From: WHSW01 sp963781265
GTDB lineage: Bacteria; Actinomycetota; Thermoleophilia; Solirubrobacterales; 70-9
NCBI GenBank assembly: GCA_963781265.1
Contig: CAWAFH010000018.1
Coordinates: 806,001-870,000 of the forward strand
Direction of reading: 5' to 3'
DNA length: 64,000 bases
In this document: piece by piece, positions 49,252 through 57,513 of the stretch
How positions within the stretch are numbered: the first letter of the stretch is position 1
Layout: each line of letters opens with the position of its first letter
Position numbers and translations under genes: made by a program
Notes under the pieces: model-generated
Told to the model about the DNA's origin: nothing
The model's database searches: none
What the model saw: the letters and a program-made list of their open reading frames with translations, nothing else

Positions 49252-50136
49252 ATGGAGATCGCGAAGGTAGGAGTACTCGGCTGCGGATTGATGGGCCACG
49301 GGATCGCCCAGATCTGCGCCCAGGCAGGCTGGGACGTCGCCGTGGTGGAGGCCGACCAGGGCAACCTCGACAAGGGCCTCGCCAAGATCGAGAAGCAGCT
49401 CGGCCGTGCGGTCGAGAAGGGCAAGCTCGAGCAGGCCGACGCCGACGCGATCCGCGGTCGCATCAGCGCCTCGCTGGACTACGCCGACCTCGCGGATTGC
49501 GACCTGGTGATCGAGGCGATCACCGAGGATCTCGACCGCAAGCTCGAGATGTGGAAGCAGGTCGACGAGGTCGTCAAGCCCGACGCCTACTTCGCCACCA
49601 ACACGTCGTCGCTCGCGGTTGCCGATCAGGCCGCCGTCACCGGGCGCGGCGAGAAGTTCCTCGGCCTGCACTTCTTCAACCCGGCGCAGGTGATGCCGCT
49701 GCTCGAGGTCGTTCGCGCCGAGGGCACCGACGACGCCGCTTACGACCTCGGGTTCGAGCTCGGCGAGAAGCTGGGCAAGACCACGGTCGCAGCCGGCGAC
49801 AACCGCGGCTTCATCGTCAACCGGCTGCTCGTCCCCTACATGCTCGACGCGATCCGCGCTCACGAGCAGGGGGTCGGTTCGGTCGAGGACATCGACCGCG
49901 GGATGATGGCGGGCGCCAGCCACCCGATGGGCCCGCTGACGCTCGCCGACTTCGTCGGGCTCGACACGCTCGCCTCGATCGCCGACGTGATGGTCGACTA
50001 CTACGGGGAGGAGCGCTTCGCGCAGCCGGAGACCTTGCGCAGGCTGGTCGAGGCCGGGCACTTCGGTCGCAAGTCCGGCCGCGGCTTCTACGACTACTCG
50101 GGTGAAAAGCCCGTCGCAGTCGATCCCTCGGCCTGA
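49252..50136 (+). CDS. 3-hydroxybutyryl-CoA dehydrogenase
   Basis: A 294-residue NAD(P)-dependent enzyme that interconverts acetoacetyl-CoA and 3-hydroxybutyryl-CoA. The nucleotide loop is V-L-G-C-G-L-M-G-H-G-I-A; the catalytic His is in G-L-H-F-F-N-P, preceded by A-T-N-T-S-S; the C-terminal domain has R-G-F-I-V-N-R-L-L-V-P and H-P-M-G-P-L-T-L-A-D-F-V-G-L-D and ends G-R-G-F-Y-D-Y. A GGAGGAA site lies upstream. It could feed crotonyl-CoA to the Ccr-like enzyme. Confidence 0.93.
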   Translation: MEIAKVGVLGCGLMGHGIAQICAQAGWDVAVVEADQGNLDKGLAKIEKQLGRAVEKGKLEQADADAIRGRISASLDYADLADCDLVIEAITEDLDRKLEMWKQVDEVVKPDAYFATNTSSLAVADQAAVTGRGEKFLGLHFFNPAQVMPLLEVVRAEGTDDAAYDLGFELGEKLGKTTVAAGDNRGFIVNRLLVPYMLDAIRAHEQGVGSVEDIDRGMMAGASHPMGPLTLADFVGLDTLASIADVMVDYYGEERFAQPETLRRLVEAGHFGRKSGRGFYDYSGEKPVAVDPSA

Positions 50137-50193
50137 ACCGCGAGCGGGCCTTCTCGCTACTCTCGGGCCGAACCCGACCAGCGGAGGCAGGCC

Positions 50194-50958
50194 GTGGACG
50201 AGCACTCGATCGAGCGCATACGCAACGCCAACTTCTCGCACTCGGTTCGCGGGTATGACCGCGCCGAGGTCGACCGATTCCTCGCCGAGCTCGCCGACTG
50301 GCTCGAGACCGGCGGCGGCGAGCACGCCACGTCGCTCGAGGCGGTCCGGGTCGAGCTGGAGCGCGTCGGCGAGCAGACCGCCGGGATCCTGACCGAGGCC
50401 CACGCGGCGGCCGAGGCGATCCGCGCCGACGCCGCCGCCCAGGTGCGCCAGGAGCTGGTCGACGCGAACGTGACCGCGGAGTCGCTGCGCGCCGAGGCGG
50501 GGGAGTGGGCCGGCGACGCGCGCGACGAGGCCGACGCCTACTCGCGCAAGGTGCGGACCGAGGCCGACACCTATGCCGACCAGACGCGCTCTGAGAGCGA
50601 CGTCGAGATCGAGGAGGAGCGAGCCCGGGCGACCAAGGAGGCCGAGCGGATCGTCGGCGAGGCGGCGCGCCGCAAGGCCGACATCGACTCCGTGATCTCC
50701 GACCTCGAGCAGCGGCGCGATGCCGTGCTTGCCGAGCTCGACCGGCTCGCCAGCGGCATCGCCGGGACCGCGACCGAGCATCGCCCGCCACCCGGGGAGC
50801 ACGGCGAGGACGCTGAGCCGGAGGCGGACGCCGACGATGAGGACGAGCCCGGGAAGGACGAGCCCGAGCCGGAGCCCGAGGCGGACGGTCCCTCGACCGA
50901 GGAGCGCCTCGCGCAGGAGACCCAAGAGACCGCGGTGCTCAGCCGCGACGCGGACTGA
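50194..50958 (+). CDS. DivIVA-domain coiled-coil protein
   Basis: A 254-residue protein. The N-terminal DivIVA domain is clear (I-R-N-A-N-F-S-H-S-V-R-G-Y-D-R-A-E-V-D-R-F-L split across residues 9-31). A long coiled coil rich in Ala, Glu and Arg runs to about 190, then an acidic Pro/Glu/Asp tail. Such proteins mark poles or septa and help organise cell-wall growth. GTG start with GGAGG upstream. The tail composition suggests a disordered interaction region. Confidence 0.82.
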   Translation: MDEHSIERIRNANFSHSVRGYDRAEVDRFLAELADWLETGGGEHATSLEAVRVELERVGEQTAGILTEAHAAAEAIRADAAAQVRQELVDANVTAESLRAEAGEWAGDARDEADAYSRKVRTEADTYADQTRSESDVEIEEERARATKEAERIVGEAARRKADIDSVISDLEQRRDAVLAELDRLASGIAGTATEHRPPPGEHGEDAEPEADADDEDEPGKDEPEPEPEADGPSTEERLAQETQETAVLSRDAD

Positions 50959-50969
50959 CCGAGCCGGAC

Positions 50970-52505
50970 TTGGGGACGCGCGAGGGAACCGAGTTCGAGC
51001 GCGCTCTCGAGGCGGCGCTCGCCGGCGGCCCCGACCGCCACCACGAAAAGACCGCCGAGCAGGGCAAGCTCGAGGTCCGCGAGCGGGTCGAGTTGCTCGT
51101 CGACCCGGAGTCGTTCGCCGAGGAGGCGCTGCTCGCCAACTGGGACGCTGAGGGCCTCGGCGCCGACGGGGTGGTCACCGGGCTCGCCCTCGTCGGCGGC
51201 CGGCGCGTCTGCCTGATGGCCAACGATCCGACGGTGAAGGCGGGCTCCTGGGGCCCGAAGACGGTCGAGAAGATCCTCAGGATCCAGGAGCGCGCGCTCT
51301 CGCTCGAGCTGCCGATGATCTACCTGGTCGACTCGGCGGGCGCCCGCATCACCGAGCAGGTGCAGATGTTCCCGGGCCGCCGCGGCGCCGGGCGGATCTT
51401 CCACAACGAGGTCAAGCTCTCCGGCAGGGTTCCGCAGATCTGCCTGCTGTTCGGGCCGTCGGCGGCGGGGGGCGCCTACATCCCGGCCTTCTGCGACGTC
51501 GTGATCATGCGCGAGGGCAACGCCTCGATGTACCTCGGCTCGCCGCGGATGGCGGAGATGGTGGTCGGCGAGAAGGTCTCGCTCGAGGAGATGGGCGGCG
51601 CGAAGATGCACACCGGCGTCTCGGGCTGCGGCCACTTCCTGGTCAAGACCGACGCCGAGGCGATCGAGCTCGCGCAGCGCTACCTCTCCTACATGCCGGC
51701 GAGCTGGCGCGAGGCGCCGCCGGCCGCGCCGCCGGCCGATCCTGCCGCCGAGCGCCGCCCGTCGGAGATCGTCCCGGCCGACGAGAAGACCTCGTTCGAC
51801 ATCAAGGACCTGATCGAAGCGCTCACCGACGCCGGCTCGTTCTGCGAGGTCCATGCCCGCTGGGCGAAGGAGCTCGTGGTCGGCTACGCGCGGATCGACG
51901 GGCGCGCGGTCGGGATCGTCGCGAACCAGCCCCGTCAGAAGGGCGGCGTCCTGTTCGTGGACTCCGCCGACAAGGCGGCCCGCTTCATCATGACCTGCAA
52001 CGCGTTCAACGTCCCGCTGCTCTTCCTGGCCGACGTCCCCGGGTTCATGATCGGCACCGCGGTTGAGCGCCAGGGGATCATCCGCCACGGCGCGAAGATG
52101 ATCAGCGCGGTCTCCGAGGCGACGGTGCCGAAGATCTCGGTGATCGTCCGCAAGGCCTACGGCGCCGGCCTCTACGCGATGGCCGGGCCGGCGTTCGATC
52201 CGGACTGCTGCATCGCCCTGCCCGGCGCCTCGATCGCCGTGATGGGACCCGAGGCGGCGGTGAACGCGGTCTTCTTCAACCAGATCCAGAAGGTCGAGGA
52301 CCCGGCCGAGCGCGAGGAGTTCGTCGCGGCCAAGCGCGAGGAGTACGCGGCCGACATCGACATCCTCCATCTCGCGTCCGAGCTGGTCATCGACGCCATC
52401 GTCGAGCCCGACGACCTGCGCGGCGAGCTGATCCGCCGCTTCGCCTACGCGGAGGGGCGCCGGCGCGACTTCTCCGAGCGTCGCAACCCGATCACGCCGG
52501 CGTGA
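50970..52505 (+). CDS. Acyl-CoA carboxylase, carboxyltransferase (beta) subunit
   Basis: A 511-residue carboxyltransferase of the propionyl/acetyl-CoA carboxylase type, moving CO2 from biotin to acyl-CoA. The two crotonase-like halves show L-V-D-S-A-G-A-R-I, G-P-S-A-A-G-G-A-Y-I-P, then F-L-A-D-V-P-G-F-M-I-G, R-K-A-Y-G-A-G-L-Y-A-M and P-E-A-A-V-N-A-V-F. The first conserved region begins soon after the TTG start, 11 nt after the DivIVA stop. No biotin-carrier subunit gene is in the window. A perfect hairpin follows the stop. Confidence 0.92.
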   Translation: MGTREGTEFERALEAALAGGPDRHHEKTAEQGKLEVRERVELLVDPESFAEEALLANWDAEGLGADGVVTGLALVGGRRVCLMANDPTVKAGSWGPKTVEKILRIQERALSLELPMIYLVDSAGARITEQVQMFPGRRGAGRIFHNEVKLSGRVPQICLLFGPSAAGGAYIPAFCDVVIMREGNASMYLGSPRMAEMVVGEKVSLEEMGGAKMHTGVSGCGHFLVKTDAEAIELAQRYLSYMPASWREAPPAAPPADPAAERRPSEIVPADEKTSFDIKDLIEALTDAGSFCEVHARWAKELVVGYARIDGRAVGIVANQPRQKGGVLFVDSADKAARFIMTCNAFNVPLLFLADVPGFMIGTAVERQGIIRHGAKMISAVSEATVPKISVIVRKAYGAGLYAMAGPAFDPDCCIALPGASIAVMGPEAAVNAVFFNQIQKVEDPAEREEFVAAKREEYAADIDILHLASELVIDAIVEPDDLRGELIRRFAYAEGRRRDFSERRNPITPA

Positions 52506-52533
52506 GGCGCGAGCCGCAGGTGCGGCTCGCGCC
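52506..52533. terminator. Perfect 13-bp terminator hairpin
   Basis: GGCGCGAGCCGCA and TGCGGCTCGCGCC are exact complements around a GG loop, directly after the carboxylase stop and 10 nt before the end of the convergent NTF2-like gene. It can serve both strands. Confidence 0.75.
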
Positions 52534-52542
52534 CGGGCACGG

Positions 52543-52971
52543 TCAGGCGGCCGCCGCCCCTGCGCCGACGACGCCCATGTTGCGCATCAGCCGCAGCGCG
52601 TCCCAATGGGTCCAGGACTCCGCGATCCGGCCGTCCTCGTAGCGGTCGATCGTGATTCCCGAGACGGGATCGCCGCGCTCCCCGGTCGGCTCGACGCCCA
52701 TCAGGGGATGCTCGAACGTGCCGCTGGCAGTCCAGCGGATCACGACCTTGTCGCCGGCGGCGAAGGCGTCGTCGACGGTGAAGGAAAGATCCGGGAACGC
52801 GGCGCGGTAGCTGGCGATCGATTCCTTCGACGCCTCACGATCCTGATCGCCGAGCAACGGGTCATGGCCGACGAAGTCCTCGGTGCAGGAGTCGTCGACC
52901 AGGTCGAGCTTGCCGGCCCCGAACGCCTCGGTGAGCAGCCGCTGTGAAATCGCGATGTTCTCTTCGAACAT
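52543..52971 (-). CDS. SnoaL-like ester cyclase family protein
   Basis: A 142-residue NTF2-like protein with the pattern of SnoaL ester cyclases: F-V-G-H-D-P-L-L-G-D-Q-D, A-F-P-D-L-S-F-T-V-D-D, V-V-I-R-W-T-A-S-G-T-F-E-H-P and G-I-T-I-D-R-Y-E-D-G-R-I-A-E-S-W-T-H-W-D. The conserved His/Asp of cyclases are present, but the reaction is unknown. GGAGGTGA lies before the ATG. It is the fourth NTF2-like gene in the window. Confidence 0.82.
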   Translation of the reverse strand: MFEENIAISQRLLTEAFGAGKLDLVDDSCTEDFVGHDPLLGDQDREASKESIASYRAAFPDLSFTVDDAFAAGDKVVIRWTASGTFEHPLMGVEPTGERGDPVSGITIDRYEDGRIAESWTHWDALRLMRNMGVVGAGAAAA

Positions 52972-53051
52972 GCGTCACCTCCAGGTGGTGGTGGGTGTAC
53001 CCCGCCCCGCCTCCGACCCTACGCCCGCCGAAGGCGCAGCGCAAGGCCGGT

Positions 53052-53804
53052 TCAGTCGAGCACCAGCCGCACGATCGCGACCGTGCCGACGACGACGATC
53101 AGCGCCCGCAGGACCCTCGGCGAGAGGCGCCGGCCGTAGCGGGCGCCGACCATCGCCCCGATCACCGAGCCGACGGCGATCAGTCCTGCGACGCCCCAGT
53201 CGACGTCGGCGGCGAAGACGAAGATCACCCCGGCGGTCAGGTTGACGAGGCCGGCGAGCACGTTCTTGAGCCCGTTCAGCCGCTGCAGCGTGTCGTCGAT
53301 CGCGATCCCGAGGATGCCCATCAGCAGGATGCCCTGGCCGGCGCCGAAGTAGCCGCCGTACACGCCGCTCGTGCCGACCGCGGCTCGCGCGGCCGCGCCG
53401 TGGCGGCCGTCGGGGTGGCGACGGTGGGCGAGCCGCTCGCTGATCCGCGGCTGGGCGACGACGAGCACGAGCGCGACGGCGATCAGCGCCGGGACGATCG
53501 CGTCGAACGCCGACGAGGGCAGGACCAAGAGCAGCGTCGCGCCGATCACGCCGCCCACGAACGAGAAGATTCCCAGCGAGATCGCCCGGTGGCGCTGACC
53601 CTCGAGCTCACGCCGGTATCCGTACGCGCCGGCCACGGCGCCGGGCACGAGGCCGATGTTGTTCGAGACGTTCGCGATCAGCGGCTGGTAGCCGAGCGCG
53701 ATCAGCACCGGAAAGGTGATCAGGGTGCCGCTGCCGACGACGGCGTTGATCGCGCCGGCGCCGATTCCGGCGGCGAGGATCGCGATTGCCTCGAGCGGGT
53801 CCAT
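53052..53804 (-). CDS. TSUP (TauE/SafE) family permease
   Basis: A 250-residue membrane protein with about eight helices. The family repeat appears as G-A-G-A-I-N-A-V-V-G-S-G-T-L-I-T-F-P and again as G-G-Y-F-G-A-G-Q-G-I-L-L-M, with N-V-S-N-N-I-G-L-V-P-G-A-V-A-G. TSUP members move sulfite, sulfonates or other organic anions. The start overlaps the promoter zone shared with the divergent phosphorylase (27 nt between starts). Confidence 0.88.
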   Translation of the reverse strand: MDPLEAIAILAAGIGAGAINAVVGSGTLITFPVLIALGYQPLIANVSNNIGLVPGAVAGAYGYRRELEGQRHRAISLGIFSFVGGVIGATLLLVLPSSAFDAIVPALIAVALVLVVAQPRISERLAHRRHPDGRHGAAARAAVGTSGVYGGYFGAGQGILLMGILGIAIDDTLQRLNGLKNVLAGLVNLTAGVIFVFAADVDWGVAGLIAVGSVIGAMVGARYGRRLSPRVLRALIVVVGTVAIVRLVLD

Positions 53805-53831
53805 CGGGCGGGGGAAGCTACCCTGCGCCCG

Positions 53832-54491
53832 ATGGGAAGGCTCGGCCTGATCGCGGGAAGCTCGCTCACGGGCACGGAGCTGCCGGAGGGCAACTGGGTG
53901 CCGATCCGCCGCCACGAGGTCGGCGAGGGGTATCGGCTCCCGCACCTGATCGATCACGTCTCCAATCTCGGCCGGCTCGCCGACGCCGGCTGTGACCGCG
54001 TGTTGGCACTGAGCTCGGTCGGCGGGCTGCGCCCCGAGCTCGGGCCGGGCACGCTGCTGTGCCCCGACGACTTCATCGCCCTCGACGCCGAGCCGCAGAC
54101 CGCGCTCGAGGGAGTCGCGGCCCATCGCGTGCACCACTTCGACGCCGCGCTTCGCGGCGAGCTGATCGAGGCGCTGCGCGAGGCGAAGATCGAGGCGGTC
54201 AGGGAGGGCGTCTACTGGCAGGCGCGCGGCCCGCGCCTCGAGACCCCGGCCGAGATCCGCTGCATCGCCCCGCACGCCGACGTGATCGGGATGACCGTCG
54301 CCTCCGAGTGCATCGTCGCCGGCGAGCTCGGCCTGCGCTACGCGGCGCTATGCGTGGTCGACAACCTCGCCAACGGCGTCGCCGGAGAGGACCTCACGCT
54401 CGCCGAGATCGAGCACAACCGCGAGGCCAACCGGGCCGCCGTCCAGGCGGCTGTCGCCGCGGTGCTGCCGGCGCTCGCGCCCGAGGAATAA
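53832..54491 (+). CDS. MTA/purine nucleoside phosphorylase family protein
   Basis: A 219-residue nucleoside phosphorylase of the MTAP group. It starts L-G-L-I-A-G-S-S-L, with L-S-S-V-G-G-L-R-P-E-L-G-P-G, then Q-A-R-G-P-R-L-E-T-P-A-E-I-R and G-M-T-V-A-S-E-C-I-V-A-G-E-L, and V-V-D-N-L-A-N-G-V. It is shorter than usual MTAP (about 260-290). With the MTA/SAH deaminase-like gene at 56197 it may instead act on methylthioinosine. TACCCT lies 7 nt before the ATG. Confidence 0.85.
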   Translation: MGRLGLIAGSSLTGTELPEGNWVPIRRHEVGEGYRLPHLIDHVSNLGRLADAGCDRVLALSSVGGLRPELGPGTLLCPDDFIALDAEPQTALEGVAAHRVHHFDAALRGELIEALREAKIEAVREGVYWQARGPRLETPAEIRCIAPHADVIGMTVASECIVAGELGLRYAALCVVDNLANGVAGEDLTLAEIEHNREANRAAVQAAVAAVLPALAPEE

Positions 54492-54529
54492 CTCACGCCA
54501 CGTCCTCCGCTCGATCAATGTCCGCGGCT

Positions 54530-54550
54530 AGGCCGCGGACTTCACGCTGC
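54530..54550. terminator. Perfect 9-bp hairpin between convergent genes
   Basis: GTCCGCGGC and GCCGCGGAC pair exactly around a TAG loop. It lies 38 nt after the phosphorylase stop and 53 nt before the end of the convergent carboxylase gene. Confidence 0.6.
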
Positions 54551-54602
54551 TTCCGCGTCCGGGCGTGCGCGGCGAACCCTCAGCCGAACAACGAACAACG
54601 AG

Positions 54603-56168
54603 CTACCAGGTATCGACGAAGCGCGAGCGGGAGGCCGCAGGGTCCGCCGGCGCGGCGGCGGTGAGCGTCTGGGCGAGGACGCGGCGGGTGTCGGCCGGGT
54701 CGATCACGTCGTCGAGCTCGAACAGGGTCGCGGCATTGAGCGCCTTCGCGTGCTCGTGGGCGTGGGCGACCATCTGCTCGAGCCGCTCGGCGCGCTCGTC
54801 CTCGTCGGTGATCGCCTCGAGCTCACGGCGAAAGCCGAGCTTGACCGCCCCCTCGAGCCCCATCGCGCCGAGCTCGGCGGTCGGCCAGCCGACCGTGAGC
54901 AACGGCTCGTGCAGGCTGCCGCCGGCCATCGCCTGGGCGCCGAGCCCGTAGGCCTTGCGCAGGATCACGGCGCAGAACGGCACCCGCAGCGAGGCGCCGG
55001 CGACGAACAGTCGCGAGCAGTGGCGCACGAGCCCGGTGGCCTCGGCGTCGGGCCCGACCATCATCCCGGGGGTGTCGATCAGCGAGACGATCGGGATCCC
55101 GAACGCGTCGCAGAGCTGCATCAGCCGCGCCGCCTTGTCGGCGCCGTCGCTGGTGATCGCGCCCGCGAGGCGCATCGGGTTGTTGGCGATCACCCCGACC
55201 GGGCGTCCCTCGATCCGCGCCAGCGCGGTGAGCATCTCGGGCGCGAAGCGCGGCCGCAGCACCGTCACCGAGTCGCGATCGGCGAGACCCTCGAGCGCCG
55301 CCGTGACGTCGTAGGCGCGCCGGCGGCGCTCCGGCACGACCTCGCGCAGCAGCGTCTGATCGGGCGCCTCGAAGTCGTCGATCGGGCCCTGGAAGTACGA
55401 GACGAGCCGCTTCGCCGCTCGGACCGCCTCGGCCTCGTCGGCCACCTCGACGTCGACGACACCGTTGGGGCCCTGGACCGAGATCGGCCCGATCGCGTCG
55501 GGCTCGAAGGTGCCGAGGCCGCCGCCCTCGATCATCGCCGGGCCACCCATCCCGAGCGCGATGTTCTCCGTCGCGACGATCAGGTCGGAGGCCCCGGCGA
55601 GCACGGCGTTGCCGGCGAAGCAGCGCCCGGCGACGATCGCGATTCGCGGGACGACGCCCGAGAGGCGGCCCCAGAGGGCGAAGGCGCGCGTGTCGAGCGC
55701 CGAGACGACGGCGTAGTCGGTGTCGCCGGGCCGGCCGCCGCCGCCCTCGGCGAACAGGATCGTCGGCAGGCGCATCCGCTCGATCAGCTCGAACAGGCGG
55801 TCCTTCTTGCGATGACCGATCGCACCCTGCGTGCCCGCGAGCACCGTGTAGTCGTACGAGATCACGGCGCAGGCCGAGCGCTCGCCGTGCAACTGGCCGT
55901 TGACCCGGGCGGTCCCCCCGATCAGGCCGTCGGCCGGGGTGCGGGCGATCAGGTCGTCGACCTCGCGCCGCATCCGCTGCGCGGCGATCGCGAAGCCGCC
56001 GTACTCGACGAAGCTGTCCGGGTCGACGAGATCGGCGAGGTTCTCGCGCGCGGTGCGGCCGCCCCGGGCGTGGCGCCGCGCGACCGCCTCGGCTCGCGCC
56101 TCGTCGGTAAGCAATCGCCGGCGCTCGAGCACCTCGGCGAGGTCGTCGCGGACGCCGTCCTCTCGCAC
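54603..56168 (-). CDS. Acyl-CoA carboxylase carboxyltransferase subunit, second copy
   Basis: A 521-residue carboxyltransferase: L-F-A-E-G-G-G-G-R-P-G-D, G-R-C-F-A-G-N-A-V-L, I-A-L-G-M-G-G-P-A-M-I-E-G-G-G-L-G, then S-L-I-D-T-P-G-M-M-V-G, R-K-A-Y-G-L-G-A-Q-A-M and M-G-L-E-G-A-V-K-L-G-F. It is clearly divergent from the copy at 50970 and closer in style to methylcrotonyl- or geranyl-type subunits. The GTG start leaves 28 nt to the divergent amidohydrolase. Confidence 0.9.
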   Translation of the reverse strand: MREDGVRDDLAEVLERRRLLTDEARAEAVARRHARGGRTARENLADLVDPDSFVEYGGFAIAAQRMRREVDDLIARTPADGLIGGTARVNGQLHGERSACAVISYDYTVLAGTQGAIGHRKKDRLFELIERMRLPTILFAEGGGGRPGDTDYAVVSALDTRAFALWGRLSGVVPRIAIVAGRCFAGNAVLAGASDLIVATENIALGMGGPAMIEGGGLGTFEPDAIGPISVQGPNGVVDVEVADEAEAVRAAKRLVSYFQGPIDDFEAPDQTLLREVVPERRRRAYDVTAALEGLADRDSVTVLRPRFAPEMLTALARIEGRPVGVIANNPMRLAGAITSDGADKAARLMQLCDAFGIPIVSLIDTPGMMVGPDAEATGLVRHCSRLFVAGASLRVPFCAVILRKAYGLGAQAMAGGSLHEPLLTVGWPTAELGAMGLEGAVKLGFRRELEAITDEDERAERLEQMVAHAHEHAKALNAATLFELDDVIDPADTRRVLAQTLTAAAPADPAASRSRFVDTW

Positions 56169-56196
56169 GGGCGAAGACTCGCATACGCTTGGACGA

Positions 56197-57450
56197 GTGG
56201 GCCTGACGGTGACCAACGCGACGCTGGACGGAGTCGCGGTCGCCATGCGCTGCGACGGGGGTGAGATCACCGCTCTCGGGCCCGGCGTCGAGTCGGAACC
56301 GGGCGACGAGGTGGTCGACGCCGGCGCGATGGCGCTCGTCCCCGGCCTGATCAACGGCCACACGCACGCGGCGATGACCTTGTTTCGCGGCTTCGCGGAC
56401 GACCTGCCGCTGATGGATTGGCTGACCGGGCACATCTGGCCGGTCGAGAAGCGGATGGACGACGACGACGTCTACTGGGGCACGCGGCTCGCCTGCGTCG
56501 AGATGATCCGCACCGGGACGACCAGCTTCTGGGACATGTACTGGCACGCCCACGCGACCGCGCGGGCGGTGGAGGACGCCGGGGTGCGGGCCGTGACCGC
56601 GGCGCCCCTGATCGACGACACCGATCCCGCCAAGTCCGAGCGCGCCTGCGCTGACGCCGAGCGCAGCCTCGATCAGATCCGCGAGTCGGCGCACGAGCTC
56701 GCCCGGCCGGGGTTCGCCCCGCACGCCGTCTACTCGCTCTCGGAGCGTTCGCTGCGCTGGGTCGCCGAGCGCGCGGCCGACCTCGGTGTCCCCGTGCAGA
56801 TCCACCTCTCCGAGACCGAGGAGGAGGTCGCCGGATGCGTCGAGGCCAACGGGCTGCGCCCGGCCCATTACCTGGACCGCGTCGGCCTGCTTGGGCCGCG
56901 GACGGTGCTCGCCCACGGCTGCTGGCTCGACCGCGAGGAACTCGACCTGATCGCCGAGCGCGGCGCGACCGTGGTCACGAATCCGGTCGCCAACCTGAAG
57001 CTCGCCGTCGGGCGGGTGTTCCCGTACCGCGACGCGCGCGAGCGCGGGGTGGAGGTCGGGCTCGGAACCGACGGCCCCGGCTCCAACAACTCGCTGGACC
57101 TGCTCTCGGACGCGAAGGCGTTCGCGCTGCTGCAGAAGAACGAGGCCCGCGACCCGGCCGCGGTGACCGCGCCGGAGACGCTGGCCATCGCGACCGGCCG
57201 TCACTCGGGCCTGCTCGGCGGGCGCGGGCTCGAGGTCGGCGCGCCGGCCGACTTCCTGCTCGTCCGCGTGGACGATCCGGTGCTCTCGCTCGGGACGCTC
57301 GAGGCCGGGCTCGTCTACGCGGCCTCCGGTTCGGTGGTCGACACGACCGTGGTCGGCGGCCGGGTGCTGATGCGCGGCGGCATCGTCGAGGGCGCGGCCG
57401 AGGTCGTCGCCAAGGCGCGCGAGCGCGCGCAGCGACTCGGGATCGGCTAA
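56197..57450 (+). CDS. Amidohydrolase, MTA/SAH deaminase-like
   Basis: A 417-residue metal-dependent deaminase/hydrolase. The metal motif is P-G-L-I-N-G-H-T-H-A-A-M-T, followed by L-F-R-G-F-A-D-D-L-P-L-M-D-W-L typical of MtaD/SsnA/AtzA-like enzymes; V-Q-I-H-L-S-E-T-E-E-E, A-H-G-C-W-L-D and G-L-G-T-D-G-P-G-S-N-N complete the site. It probably deaminates methylthioadenosine or S-adenosylhomocysteine. TACGCT lies 7 nt before the GTG. Confidence 0.88.
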   Translation: MGLTVTNATLDGVAVAMRCDGGEITALGPGVESEPGDEVVDAGAMALVPGLINGHTHAAMTLFRGFADDLPLMDWLTGHIWPVEKRMDDDDVYWGTRLACVEMIRTGTTSFWDMYWHAHATARAVEDAGVRAVTAAPLIDDTDPAKSERACADAERSLDQIRESAHELARPGFAPHAVYSLSERSLRWVAERAADLGVPVQIHLSETEEEVAGCVEANGLRPAHYLDRVGLLGPRTVLAHGCWLDREELDLIAERGATVVTNPVANLKLAVGRVFPYRDARERGVEVGLGTDGPGSNNSLDLLSDAKAFALLQKNEARDPAAVTAPETLAIATGRHSGLLGGRGLEVGAPADFLLVRVDDPVLSLGTLEAGLVYAASGSVVDTTVVGGRVLMRGGIVEGAAEVVAKARERAQRLGIG

Positions 57451-57513
57451 CCGCTCCGGCGCTCAAGGTTCACCGCCGTTCTGCCGATAGGACGGAGTCC
57501 GGATGGTGCTCCC

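Noticed and set aside
48943..50925. 660-residue open frame on the minus strand
   Set aside because: Antisense to 3-hydroxybutyryl-CoA dehydrogenase and the DivIVA gene; composition is that of a mirror frame.
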